A DNA stretch of 64,000 nt from Bog-159 sp963738375 (GTDB taxonomy: Bacteria; Acidobacteriota; Terriglobia; Bryobacterales; Bryobacteraceae), in assembly GCA_963738375.1 (NCBI GenBank), contig CAVTWL010000004.1:1178001-1242000 (forward strand), read 5' to 3'. Of this stretch, positions 8,873 to 17,648 are shown piece after piece. The first letter of the stretch is position 1. The number at the start of each line of letters is the position of its first letter. Below the pieces are notes generated by a model. The model was not told where the DNA came from, did not search any database, and saw nothing but the letters and a program-made list of their open reading frames with translations. The translations under genes and the position numbers were made by a program.

Positions 8873-10567
8873 TCATTTTCCGGCGCCCTTCGAGGGCAAC
8901 TCCAGCGGCAACCAGAAACATAGCTCATTCGAGTCCGGTCCCCCCGTATATTCCGCCACCGGACGCAACAACGCCGTCTGGGGCTGCATGGCATAACCGC
9001 CGGGCCGGTACCGAAGCGTAAAATGCGCCACCGGCACGGCGAATTGTCCCGCGCTCGCCGCGCCTCCCGCCGCGGTTAACCCGCGCAGATCCACCTTGTT
9101 TTCCTCTTCCGGCTCATCGAAGAAATTTGGCGACGCATTCGCATCCACCGCCAGCAGCCACGGGCCATAGAATACGGCCGCCGACTTGTCCCGGCGTACC
9201 ACGCGCTGCCGCATGGTATACCGCACCGTCACCACGTCGCCGGCATGCCAGACCCGGTCAGCGCTCAGATACCCGCCCTGCGCCCGGGTTTCGAGCGCCG
9301 TCCCGCCAAGGGCCAACTCCACCGTCGCCCAACCAGGCACGCGAACTCGTAGCGCATGTGCTCGTCCGTCCGCCCCGGTGACCCGCAACGCCACGCTCGC
9401 ATCTCGTCCCAGCGACGACTCCGCCCGCATCGCCAGGCCCTCCGCCTTCCCGCCCCCATCTACCGGCAGATCGTAGACCAGCGCCGCGCCATCCCCGTGA
9501 AACGCCTGTGTCAACACAGCCACCATCGCGCGCAACCCATGGAACGTGCAGCACCACCAGGCATGCGCGAATGGCGCACCCATCCCCCACCCGGTCCACA
9601 AATGATGTCCAAAATCGCCGGTATGAAACTGGTTCATAGCCATTTCGTTAAAGAGCGTCACTTCCGCCTGCTCCAGATAGACCGGCTTGCGTGTCTCCGT
9701 CCAAAGATCCAGGCTCAGCCGCAGCCAGTCTGCCTCCGAACATCCTTCGTCGCGCTTCATCGCCGGCGCGAACATCTCCGGCACCGCGCCCTGCACCATC
9801 ACGTTCCCCGACTCGCGGACGCCGGCCCAGAGCGCCTCCGCTTGCGCCAGATAGGGCGCCTCACGCGTGGCCCGGTAAAGCGCCACCACCCCGCGCACAC
9901 TGGTCAGAAATCCGTGGCTATGCTGCGATGGATGCCGGTCCGTGCGCTCCGCAATCGCGCGCGCCAACACCAGATACCGCTCGTCTTTCGTCAGCCGATA
10001 CAGCGCCACCACGCCTTCCAGCGTATTGGTCCAGCAGATATATCCGACCGCGAACTTCTCGCGATTGTAAGCTTCCCGCACCTCGGCCGAATTGAACCGC
10101 GGCGCCGCCCGCACCAGAAAATCGCCCAGCCGCCGAGCCGCCCCCAATGCCTCTGGACTGTGCGCCAAATCGTAATATTCCGCGAGGCCGATCAGCATCC
10201 GCCCGTTGCCCCACAACGTGGCCATATCGCTATCGGTTACCGGGCCCGTGCTCAGCGGCGCCCCGAAGTGCCCGTCCGCCTGCTGCAGGCGGATCGCCCC
10301 ATCCACCACCCGGTCCAGCATGGGGAACCGTTCGCCGCTCTCCGCCGCGAGCGACGCCAGCGCGCCGATGTAACGCCCCGATACATCCCCGCTAAATTCC
10401 GTGAACCGCCGTCCCGGTTGCGCCGATGCGTCCGCCAGAATAAACCGCTCGTCGAAGCGCGGCGAATCGCCGCTCAGTAACCTGCCCTTGGTCAGTTCCA
10501 GACGATCCGTCAAATCGCCCGCGCGCGCAGCAGCGGCGCAAAATGCCAAACAAAAAAGAACGCGCAT
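8873..10567 (-). CDS. Glycoside hydrolase family 127-type beta-L-arabinofuranosidase, exported
   Basis: The start at 10567 gives a signal peptide (MRVLFCLAFCAAAARA). The family signature is strong. DEGCSEADW, near residue 274, supplies the Glu and first Cys, and WWCCTFHG, near residue 335, supplies the Cys pair. In characterised GH127 enzymes (Bifidobacterium HypBA1) these residues bind zinc and one Cys is the nucleophile. The alpha/alpha barrel in the first two thirds is followed by a beta-domain with GPWLLAVDAN. About 564 residues, slightly short of HypBA1. Known role: release of L-arabinofuranose from plant glycans. It is divergent from an IlvD/Edd dehydratase and leads into an esterase, which fits a plant-polysaccharide locus. 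Confidence 0.82.
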   Translation of the reverse strand: MRVLFCLAFCAAAARAGDLTDRLELTKGRLLSGDSPRFDERFILADASAQPGRRFTEFSGDVSGRYIGALASLAAESGERFPMLDRVVDGAIRLQQADGHFGAPLSTGPVTDSDMATLWGNGRMLIGLAEYYDLAHSPEALGAARRLGDFLVRAAPRFNSAEVREAYNREKFAVGYICWTNTLEGVVALYRLTKDERYLVLARAIAERTDRHPSQHSHGFLTSVRGVVALYRATREAPYLAQAEALWAGVRESGNVMVQGAVPEMFAPAMKRDEGCSEADWLRLSLDLWTETRKPVYLEQAEVTLFNEMAMNQFHTGDFGHHLWTGWGMGAPFAHAWWCCTFHGLRAMVAVLTQAFHGDGAALVYDLPVDGGGKAEGLAMRAESSLGRDASVALRVTGADGRAHALRVRVPGWATVELALGGTALETRAQGGYLSADRVWHAGDVVTVRYTMRQRVVRRDKSAAVFYGPWLLAVDANASPNFFDEPEEENKVDLRGLTAAGGAASAGQFAVPVAHFTLRYRPGGYAMQPQTALLRPVAEYTGGPDSNELCFWLPLELPSKGAGK

Positions 10568-10632
10568 GATGTAAACGTCATGGTAGTTCAATTTGTCGCC
10601 GGCTCGGCGCTGCTTTCTGCGATAGTATTCCA

Positions 10633-12333
10633 ATGAAACTCCGCAGCCAGCAATGGTTCGCCGATCCCGGCTACTATGGTTTCGCCCGCCGCGCCTGGCT
10701 CCGCTCCGAAGGCTTCAACCCCGATGTCTTCGACAGCAAGCCCGTCATCGGCATCTGCAATTCCTGGAGCGAACTGAACAACTGCAACCTTCACCTCCGC
10801 ACCGTCGCCGAAGCGGTTAAACGCGGCGTCTGGTCGGCTGGAGGATTCCCCCTCGAGTTCCCCACCATATCTCTCGGCGAAATGTTCATGCGGCCCACCA
10901 GCATGCTCTTCCGCAACCTCATGGCCATGGACGTGGAGGAATCCATCCGCGCCAATCCCCTCGATGGGGTCGTCCTTCTTTGCGGCTGCGACAAAACCAC
11001 CCCCGCCCAACTGATGGGCGCCGCCAGCGCGGACATCCCCGCCATCATGGTCCCCGGTGGACCCATGCTTGCCGGTCAGTGGCGCGACCGGCAACTAGGC
11101 GCGGGCACCGACGGCCGCAAGCTTTTCGATCAGTTCCGCGCCGGCCGGCTTACCGAAGAAGAGTGGTGCGAAATCGAAGGCTGCATCGCCCGCAGCGCCG
11201 GTCATTGCACGGTCATGGGCACCGCCTCCACCATGACCAACCTCGCCGAAGCCCTCGGCATGACCCTCCCCGGTTGCGCCGCTATCCCCGCGCCCGATTC
11301 CCGCCGCCTGGCCATCGCCGAAATGAGCGGCCGCCGTATCGTGGAGATGGTAGGCGAAGAGCTCCGCCCCTCGCGCATCATGACGAGCTCCGCCTTCGAA
11401 AACGCCGTCACCGTGTGCATGGCTCTGGGCGGATCTACCAATGCCGTCATCCACCTGATCGCCATTGCCGGACGTCTCGGCATCCCGCTCGCCCTGGACG
11501 ATTTCGATCGCATTTCCCGCCGCACGCCCTACCTCGCAAATATCAAACCCTCCGGCGAATATCTGATGGAAGATTTCTTCCAGGCGGGCGGTCGTGCCCG
11601 CCGCTCATGCGCGAGATCCTGCCATTGCTGGACGGCGATGCGCTTACCGTAACCGGCAAATCGATTACCGAGAACATCGACGCAGCCAAATGCTTCCGCC
11701 CCGAAGTCATCCGCACCATGGCCGAACCTCTCGATCCCGAAGGTGGTACGGCGATCCTATACGGCAACATCGCGCCGGATGGGGCGGTGATCAAGCTCAC
11801 GGCCGCAACCCCGGCCCTACTGCATCACCGCGGGCGCGGCCTTGGTATTTGAGAACCACGAGCATATGCTCTCCCAAATCGATAATCCGGATCTCCCGGT
11901 GGATGCCTCCACCATCCTGGTAATGCGCAATTGTGGACCGAAAGGCGCGCCGGGGATGCCCGAATGGGGTCAGATTCCGATTCCCCGGAAGCTGTTGGAT
12001 CGCGGCGTAACCGACCTCGTTCGTGTCAGTGATGCCCGAATGAGCGGCACCAGCTTCGGCGCCGTGGTCCTTCACGTTGCGCCCGAATCCGCTATCGGCG
12101 GACCGCTGGCCGCCGTCCGAACCGGCGACGAAATCGTGCTGGACGTCGCCGGACGCCGCATCGACCTCGCCGTCCCAGCCGCAGAAATCGCCAGGCGCCT
12201 GGCCGCCTTTGCGCCCCCGCCACCCCACTACCAGCGAGGCTACGGGCGCCTCTTCCTCGAGCACGTCACCCAAGCCAACCGCGGCTGCGATTTCGATTTT
12301 CTGGAAGCGACGCTCACCGGATCTGAATCGTAA
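10633..12333 (+). CDS. IlvD/Edd-family sugar-acid dehydratase, L-arabinonate-type (three single-base breaks)
   Basis: The N-terminus has QQWFADPGYYGFARRAW, typical of the pentonate/arabinonate dehydratase branch rather than of dihydroxy-acid dehydratase IlvD. Candidate Fe-S cysteines are in GICNSW, GCDKTTP (near residue 119) and SAGHCTVMG (near 192). The frame is lost near 11605-11615, where removing two bases restores AGGVPALMREI, and again near 11839, where removing one restores GRALVFENHEHM. The repaired protein is about 566 residues and reaches the normal C-terminus. Known reaction: dehydration of an aldonic acid to its 2-keto-3-deoxy acid. Being divergent from an L-arabinofuranosidase supports L-arabinonate, but that is inference. 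Xylonate or another acid remains possible. Confidence 0.78.
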
Positions 12334-12438
12334 CGGGATTGCTGGTTTGCCGGCCGGCCAGCAGCGTCATGCCGAACTGATCCCTATCGCTACCGGCAGT
12401 CTTGCACCCCCCCATTCATTGCGACAGAATAGAACCTA

Positions 12439-13011
12439 GTGGGTGAACCAGCCGATCTGACCGACATCACCAGCCTCCTGCGTCAATGGCAGGCCGGCGA
12501 CTCGCGCGCCTACGACCTAGTGATGAGTTGGGCTTACCAGCGCATGCTGGCGATCGCAGCCGGATTCGTCGCGCATGAGCGCGCGGCCACTGAGCCCGCC
12601 GCCCTGGTCAACGAAGCGTACCTGCGGCTGCGCAAACTGGACCACATGCAGTGGCAGGATCGCAATCATTTTTTTTCGGTCGCCGCCAGCGAACTGCGCC
12701 GCATTCTGATCGATCAGGCCCGGGTCCGCGTCGCCCAAAAGCGTGAAGGAAGCCAGCAGCGCATTCCCCTCTCCGACGATCTAAGTTGGATCGACGCCCG
12801 CGGCCAGGACATGCTCGATCTGGATCGCGCCCTTAACGAGCTGGAACAGCTCGACGCCGAGAAAGTACGCCTCGTCGAGCTCCGTTACGTCATGGGCTGC
12901 ACCGTTCCCGAAATCTGCGAACTGCGCGGCGTTTCCGACGCTACCGTGGAACGGCATTTGCGTTTTGCGCGCACGTGGCTCTACGACAGGCTGCGCGCCG
13001 TCCGCGTATGA
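12439..13011 (+). CDS. ECF-type RNA polymerase sigma factor
   Basis: A 190-residue protein starting with GTG. Region 2 contains the run up to HFFSVAASELRRILIDQAR, and region 4 contains YVMGCTVPEICELRGVSDATVERHLRFARTW cut across its helix-turn-helix. This composition matches the ECF group found in acidobacteria and planctomycetes that is usually encoded beside a Ser/Thr kinase. Its stop overlaps the start of the kinase gene by ATGA (13008-13011), so translation is coupled and the kinase is probably its regulator. No anti-sigma factor of the usual zinc type is seen. Confidence 0.85.
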   Translation: MGEPADLTDITSLLRQWQAGDSRAYDLVMSWAYQRMLAIAAGFVAHERAATEPAALVNEAYLRLRKLDHMQWQDRNHFFSVAASELRRILIDQARVRVAQKREGSQQRIPLSDDLSWIDARGQDMLDLDRALNELEQLDAEKVRLVELRYVMGCTVPEICELRGVSDATVERHLRFARTWLYDRLRAVRV

Positions 13012-15659
13012 CCGGCTTCTGGCAAAACGTGGAAGAGATCTTCGATGCCGTGTGCCCTCTCGATGACGACGCCCGCCGTGCCGTTATCGAAACCCGCTGC
13101 GGCGGCGATGGCGATCTCCGCCGCGAAGTCGAGCGCCTCGTTCGCGCCCACGATGAGGAACGCGCCGCCAACGCTCAGGCGCGCCGCACCAACCAGGGCC
13201 GCCGTTTTGGGCCCTGGCGGACCGTTCGCCTTCTGGGACGCGGCGGGATGGGCGAGGTCTGGCTCGCGCACCGGGCGGATGGCGAACACGACCAAGAAGC
13301 GGCCCTAAAAATTCTTTTGCCCTATCTTGCCGGTCCGGATTCTCTCAAGCGGTTCCGGCTGGAACGCCAGTTGCTGGCCCGCCTGGAGCACCCCAACATC
13401 GCCCGTCTGCTCGATGGGGGTATGAGCCCTCAGGGCGAGCCTTACCTGGTGATGGAATACGTCGAAGGGATTCGCCTGGATCGTTATTGCCAGGAACGAA
13501 ACCTGCCCGTGCGCGCCCGCCTGGAGCTGATGATCAAGGTTTGCGCGGCCGTCGGGTCCGCTCATCAGTATTTGGTCGTGCACCGCGACCTGAAGCCCGG
13601 GAACATCCTGGTTACCAAAGAAGGAGAGCCCAAGCTCCTGGATTTTGGCATCGCCAAAGTGCTCGATGGCGAAGCTACCTTGGAACATACGGCCACCGCC
13701 AACGTATTCCTGACGCCAATTTACGCCAGTCCCGAGGTCCTGCGTGGAGATTCCGCGATGGTCGCCAGTGATGTTTACTCGCTCGGCGTGGTGCTTTACG
13801 AGCTGCTCCGCGGGCATCGCCCGTTCGATGCGAAGCTCGGTCCGGCGGGTCTGATGCAAGCGGTCATCGAGACGGATCCCCCATCGCCCGTGGAGGACCG
13901 CGACCTGAGCAGCATCAGTCTCAAGGCCCTCGCCCGCCACCCAGCGGAGCGCTACAGTTCCGCCGCGCAATTCGCCGAAGATATGCGCCGCTATCTGGAT
14001 GGGCTCCCCGTCGCCGCCATTGCCCGCAGCCCGCTCTACGTGGCTGATAAATTCGTTCGGCGCAACCGCGTGGCCGTCGGCGCTGCGGCTATTCTGCTGC
14101 TTTCGCTGGCCGCCGGCCTTGCCGGCACGCTGTGGCAGGCGCGCGTGGCGCGGCGCGAACGGGCCCACGCCGAAGAGCGCTTCAACGATGCCCGCAAGCT
14201 GGCCAACTATCTCCTCTTCGATCTATACGATTCGGTGAGTAAGGTCAAAGGCACTTTACCCATGCAGGCCGATATGGCTCGCCGCGCTCTGCAATATCTG
14301 GACGGCATGGCTGCCAGCAAGAGCGACGATCCGTCCCTCCGCCTGGAACTCGCCAGAGGCTACCTCAAGCTAGGTTCCGTCTTCATCAGTCAAGGGATGG
14401 GCGACCGCCTGGGCAATACCGCGCAAGCCATCGCCACGGAACGCAAAGCCTTGGCCATCGCCGAACCGCTGGTCGCCGCGCAGCGGAACAATCTGGCAGC
14501 CGCCCGAACGTTGGCATCCATCCAGCAACAGCTTGGAATTGCCTTGCAGATCTGCGGCCAGTTCGCTGAGGCGTTCACATGGCTTCGCCGCTCCGCCGAA
14601 GCGTTCAACGGCATCGCCGCCGCGCACCCGGATGACGTCGTCAGCCTGCAGGACGCCGGTCAAGGTTGGTACACCCTCGGCAGGCAATTAGGCGAAACGG
14701 GGGGGTACATCACGTTTAATGCCGAAGCGCCGCTCTCCTATCTCCGCAAAGCCGTCGCCGCTTTGGAATCGGCCCTTCGCATCGATCCGCGCCACTCCGC
14801 CGCGATCAAACAGCTTGCCACCACCTGGGATTCCATCGGACGCATTGAATCCACGCCGAACCCCAGCCAGGGCAGCCAGGACTACACCAGCGCTCTCAAG
14901 CTCCTGGCGCAACTCCCAGAGACCGAACAGCAGGGTTCCGATGTTCGCCAGCTGCGCGCCTTGCTTCTGGTCCAGGTTGGTTGGGACCAGGCTCAGTTGA
15001 ACGATTTCAATGCCGGCCTGAGCAGTATCGAACAAGGGCTGCCGGTCCTCGATGAACTCTCCGCTTCCGACCCGGACAATGTCGGCGCAGCCTTCCGCCG
15101 CGCCACGGCTTACCGCTCCCTCGGCCTGGTTCACGGCTATGCAGGCCATAAAGCCGAGGCGCTGGCCAGCCTGCAGAAAACCGTCGAGATCCTGGATTGG
15201 GTGGTCCAGCGCGACGCCACCAATACAGTCTACTCCGGCCTTCGCGCGGAAATGCAGGGCCGCGTCGCGAACTTACTCGTTGCGGCGCACCGCGACGCCG
15301 AGGCTGTTCCCTATGCGGAAGCCAGTGTCGCTTATTTCCGGCGGATCGGTGACAGCGCGGATGCCACCCCAGGCCAGTTGATCGAGGCCGTGAAAAGCCT
15401 CGCCGAAAACGCCGTTCAGTCTTTGCGAGACTATCCGCGCGCCCTCCGCTTGGCGCTGCGCGCCGACCAGTTGGCGCAAGGCAAGAACCCCGGCGCGCTG
15501 GGGTACGTGGCCGAAGCCTACGCCCTGAACAACAACTACCCCAAGGCTAGGGAGGCCGCGCAGCGCGGTCTGGCCGCCCTGCCCCCGACCCGGCCAGGCG
15601 AATCGCCATCGCAGCTTCGCAAATGGCTGGAAGATGAGATGCAGGAGTATCACCGGTAG
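13008..15659 (+). CDS. Membrane-anchored Ser/Thr protein kinase with TPR-like C-terminal half
   Basis: The start at 13008 overlaps the sigma-factor stop (ATGA). The kinase domain spans about residues 70-340, with GRGGMGEVWLA (glycine loop), VHRDLKPGNILV (catalytic loop) and LLDFGIAKV (DFG). One membrane span follows near residues 358-378 (AAAILLLSLAAGLAGTLW). The remaining 500 residues are helical with TPR-like pairs, suited to protein contacts outside the membrane. The N-terminal 60 residues before the kinase are a short acidic/helical region common to this family. Known pattern: such kinases phosphorylate the partner ECF sigma factor. Frame is intact for 2.6 kb, in contrast to many other genes here. 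Confidence 0.88.
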   Translation: MTGFWQNVEEIFDAVCPLDDDARRAVIETRCGGDGDLRREVERLVRAHDEERAANAQARRTNQGRRFGPWRTVRLLGRGGMGEVWLAHRADGEHDQEAALKILLPYLAGPDSLKRFRLERQLLARLEHPNIARLLDGGMSPQGEPYLVMEYVEGIRLDRYCQERNLPVRARLELMIKVCAAVGSAHQYLVVHRDLKPGNILVTKEGEPKLLDFGIAKVLDGEATLEHTATANVFLTPIYASPEVLRGDSAMVASDVYSLGVVLYELLRGHRPFDAKLGPAGLMQAVIETDPPSPVEDRDLSSISLKALARHPAERYSSAAQFAEDMRRYLDGLPVAAIARSPLYVADKFVRRNRVAVGAAAILLLSLAAGLAGTLWQARVARRERAHAEERFNDARKLANYLLFDLYDSVSKVKGTLPMQADMARRALQYLDGMAASKSDDPSLRLELARGYLKLGSVFISQGMGDRLGNTAQAIATERKALAIAEPLVAAQRNNLAAARTLASIQQQLGIALQICGQFAEAFTWLRRSAEAFNGIAAAHPDDVVSLQDAGQGWYTLGRQLGETGGYITFNAEAPLSYLRKAVAALESALRIDPRHSAAIKQLATTWDSIGRIESTPNPSQGSQDYTSALKLLAQLPETEQQGSDVRQLRALLLVQVGWDQAQLNDFNAGLSSIEQGLPVLDELSASDPDNVGAAFRRATAYRSLGLVHGYAGHKAEALASLQKTVEILDWVVQRDATNTVYSGLRAEMQGRVANLLVAAHRDAEAVPYAEASVAYFRRIGDSADATPGQLIEAVKSLAENAVQSLRDYPRALRLALRADQLAQGKNPGALGYVAEAYALNNNYPKAREAAQRGLAALPPTRPGESPSQLRKWLEDEMQEYHR

Positions 15660-15906
15660 TAGGCGTCGCTCACCTAATTGCGCCAAGAACGGAAAGTTTT
15701 TCGCATTCAGGTTCCACAGCCATAATGACGCAATTCTTATGAGGAGGGAGCGAGCCGTTCCAGGAATCTGTCCGGCACGAATGGGCGGGATTGCATGAAA
15801 GAAATCGCACAAGGGAAAGCCGCTTGCTTTGGTGGATGAAAGCAGACCATTCGGCCGCCGCGAATCGCGCCGGGTCAGCCGGGTTTCGCGGAGGATCTAC
15901 GCACCG
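15660..15906 (+). other. Non-coding stretch between kinase and response-regulator genes
   Basis: About 250 bases with no convincing gene, RNA or hairpin. Short open frames exist but have no family features. A GGAGG sits near 15889, upstream of the small open frame that overlaps the response regulator. Confidence 0.4.
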
Positions 15907-16044
15907 ATGCACAACTTCACTGACGCCACGACTCAAACAGTTTCCATCGGGATTCCTGGGCTGGATAGCATGACGCCCGCGGTTCGCTCGGAGCCGGGCG
16001 CCGGCTCCGACGTCCTTTGTATGATTACCGGTGATCGCCGATGA
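15907..16044 (+). CDS. Possible 46-residue protein, KaiC-N-terminus-like, coupled to the response regulator
   Basis: An open frame whose stop overlaps the start of the response regulator by ATGA (16041-16044). Its sequence QTVSIGIPGLDSM resembles the entry motif of KaiC-like RecA-fold ATPases (TGIPGLDxxL), which normally comes just before the Walker A loop. Here no Walker motif follows, so it could be the remnant of a truncated KaiC-like gene or a chance match. A GGAGG lies 13 bases upstream, a bit far. I give it low confidence as a working gene. Confidence 0.3.
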   Translation: MHNFTDATTQTVSIGIPGLDSMTPAVRSEPGAGSDVLCMITGDRR

Positions 16045-16457
16045 CTAACCCTCTCCATGTATTCTTGGCGGAAGACAACCCTGGCGACATTGAGCTGGTG
16101 TATGAGGCTCTACGCGAAAACGAGGTCGAGTACACCATGACAATCGCCCGCGATGGCGCACAAGCGAAACGCTACATCGAAAGCATTGGGACCATTGACG
16201 CCCCTTGCCCCGACGTTCTTATCCTGGATCTGAACTTGCCGAAAGCCGATGGGCACGAACTTCTGGCACTCTTACGCTCTCACCCGCTTTGCACGGAAAC
16301 GCCGGTAATCGTGGTCACCTCGTCGGACTCGCGCAAAGATCGAGACCGCGCCGCCGCGCTTCGCGCGGCCCGCTACTTCCGCAAACCCACGGATCTCTCC
16401 GAATACATGCAGCTAGGTGCCTTAGTTCGGGAAGTCGTGGAAGAGTACAGACACTGA
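16041..16457 (+). CDS. Single-domain response regulator, Rcp1-like
   Basis: A 138-residue receiver domain with no output domain. AEDNPGDIELVYEAL carries the acidic pair, LILDLNLPKADGHELL the phospho-accepting Asp, VIVVTSSDS the conserved Ser/Thr and FRKPTDL the Lys. The Asn-Pro-Gly-Asp signature after the acidic pair is typical of Rcp1-type regulators paired with phytochromes or hybrid kinases. No histidine kinase is adjacent, so the partner is elsewhere. It is followed by a convergent glycosyltransferase gene. Confidence 0.85.
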   Translation: MTNPLHVFLAEDNPGDIELVYEALRENEVEYTMTIARDGAQAKRYIESIGTIDAPCPDVLILDLNLPKADGHELLALLRSHPLCTETPVIVVTSSDSRKDRDRAAALRAARYFRKPTDLSEYMQLGALVREVVEEYRH

Positions 16458-16536
16458 CCCGACAGTTTGGGCCCAGTACCGCCGGATTCATCGAAGCGAA
16501 AAGCACGGCTGCAAGAAGGCTAACTTCACTGTCCGG

Positions 16537-17532
16537 CTATCCGTCCCATAGGCCGAGGGCGGCCGCGGCGACTTGCTGGGAATCGACGCGTGTCATGCAG
16601 CGGTGGTCGATGGGGCAAGTGCGAAGGAGGCAAGGACTGCAGTCTACCTGCGCGCGGACGATGCGGGCAACCGGGCCGGTGGGACCGGTGGTGGTATCGT
16701 CAGTGGCGCCGAAAACCGTGACGGTGGGGACGGCAAGGGCTGAGGCGATGTGCATGGCGCCTGAATCATTGGTGAGGAAGAGGCGGCAGGCGGCGGCGAG
16801 ATCGATGAACTGGACGAGGGTGGTCTGGCCCGCAAAGTTGTGCACGGAAATGCCGGCGGAGCGAATCATTTGGGCGACGGAATCGCACAGGGGGAGCTCG
16901 GCGGGGGAGCCAAACAGCGCCACTGACGCGGCGCGGGCGCCTGCTATTTGGATGGCGGCTTGGGCGAAGCGTTCAGGGAGCCAGCGCTTGGCGCCGCCAT
17001 AGGCTGCGCCGGGACTGACTCCGATGGTGGGGGGGGATAGGGATGCGGCGAGCCTGTCGCGCCCGGCGGCACGGGCGGCTTGGATGCCATCCAGCCGGAT
17101 TGCAGTGCAGGGCGGGAATTCTTGAATGATGCCGGCGCGGCGGAGGAGCTCGAGGTAATAAAAGCGCTGGTGGCGTGGGATTTCGCCGGGCTCGGGAGGT
17201 GGGATGGCATCGGTCAGCAGCCAACTGCGCGCGTCGCGGCGATATCCGATGCGGCCGGGAATGCCGGCGATCCACGCTGTGAGGGCGGCGTCGAAGGAGT
17301 TGGGCAGGAGAAGGGCGCAATCGAAGTTTTCGCGGCGGAGGGTTTCGATGGCGGCGCGGCGGGCCGCGGGATAGGGCACGACGGCGTCAAGCGCGGTTTC
17401 GCGGGCGTAAACGCCGGCGATGGCGGGCCGCGCGGCGACGGTGAGATGGGCGCTGGGGAAAGCGTCGCGGACGGCGCGGATGGCAGGGAGGGACATAACG
17501 GCATCGCCGACCCAGTTCGTGGAGCGGATCAG
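16537..17532 (-). CDS. waaF: Glycosyltransferase family 9, ADP-heptose:LPS heptosyltransferase II-like
   Basis: The core has NDSGAMHIASALAVPTVTVFGATDD, interrupted here only for length: SGAMHIASAL and TVFGATDD are the GT9 sugar-nucleotide site. GVSPGAAYGGAKRWLPERF is another family motif. The family's usual N-terminus ILIRSTNWVGDAVMSLPA is present upstream of the first ATG (17496), so the real protein must begin earlier. In-frame sequence stays open to about 17575 but has no ATG, GTG or TTG. A CTG at 17532 or an indel at the start are the options, and the end given here is tentative. Role: addition of heptose to the inner core of LPS at the cytoplasmic membrane. Confidence 0.75.
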   Translation of the reverse strand: MIRSTNWVGDAVMSLPAIRAVRDAFPSAHLTVAARPAIAGVYARETALDAVVPYPAARRAAIETLRRENFDCALLLPNSFDAALTAWIAGIPGRIGYRRDARSWLLTDAIPPPEPGEIPRHQRFYYLELLRRAGIIQEFPPCTAIRLDGIQAARAAGRDRLAASLSPPTIGVSPGAAYGGAKRWLPERFAQAAIQIAGARAASVALFGSPAELPLCDSVAQMIRSAGISVHNFAGQTTLVQFIDLAAACRLFLTNDSGAMHIASALAVPTVTVFGATDDTTTGPTGPVARIVRAQVDCSPCLLRTCPIDHRCMTRVDSQQVAAAALGLWDG

Positions 17533-17578
17533 GATTCTGGTTTGATTTCGCGGGGGCAGTTGGTTTCCGGTTTGATTT
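17533..17578. repeat. Pair of imperfect direct repeats upstream of waaF
   Basis: Two copies of about 16 bases sharing exact GGTTTGATTT, 30 bases apart, lie where the start or leader of the heptosyltransferase gene should be. Function unknown; a small local duplication that destroyed a start codon is possible. Confidence 0.4.
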
Positions 17579-17648
17579 TAACAGGGGTCGGGATTTGGAC
17601 CGCAAGAGCCGGATAGTTCGTAGGAGGCGATGCGCGTAGTCTTGTCGT

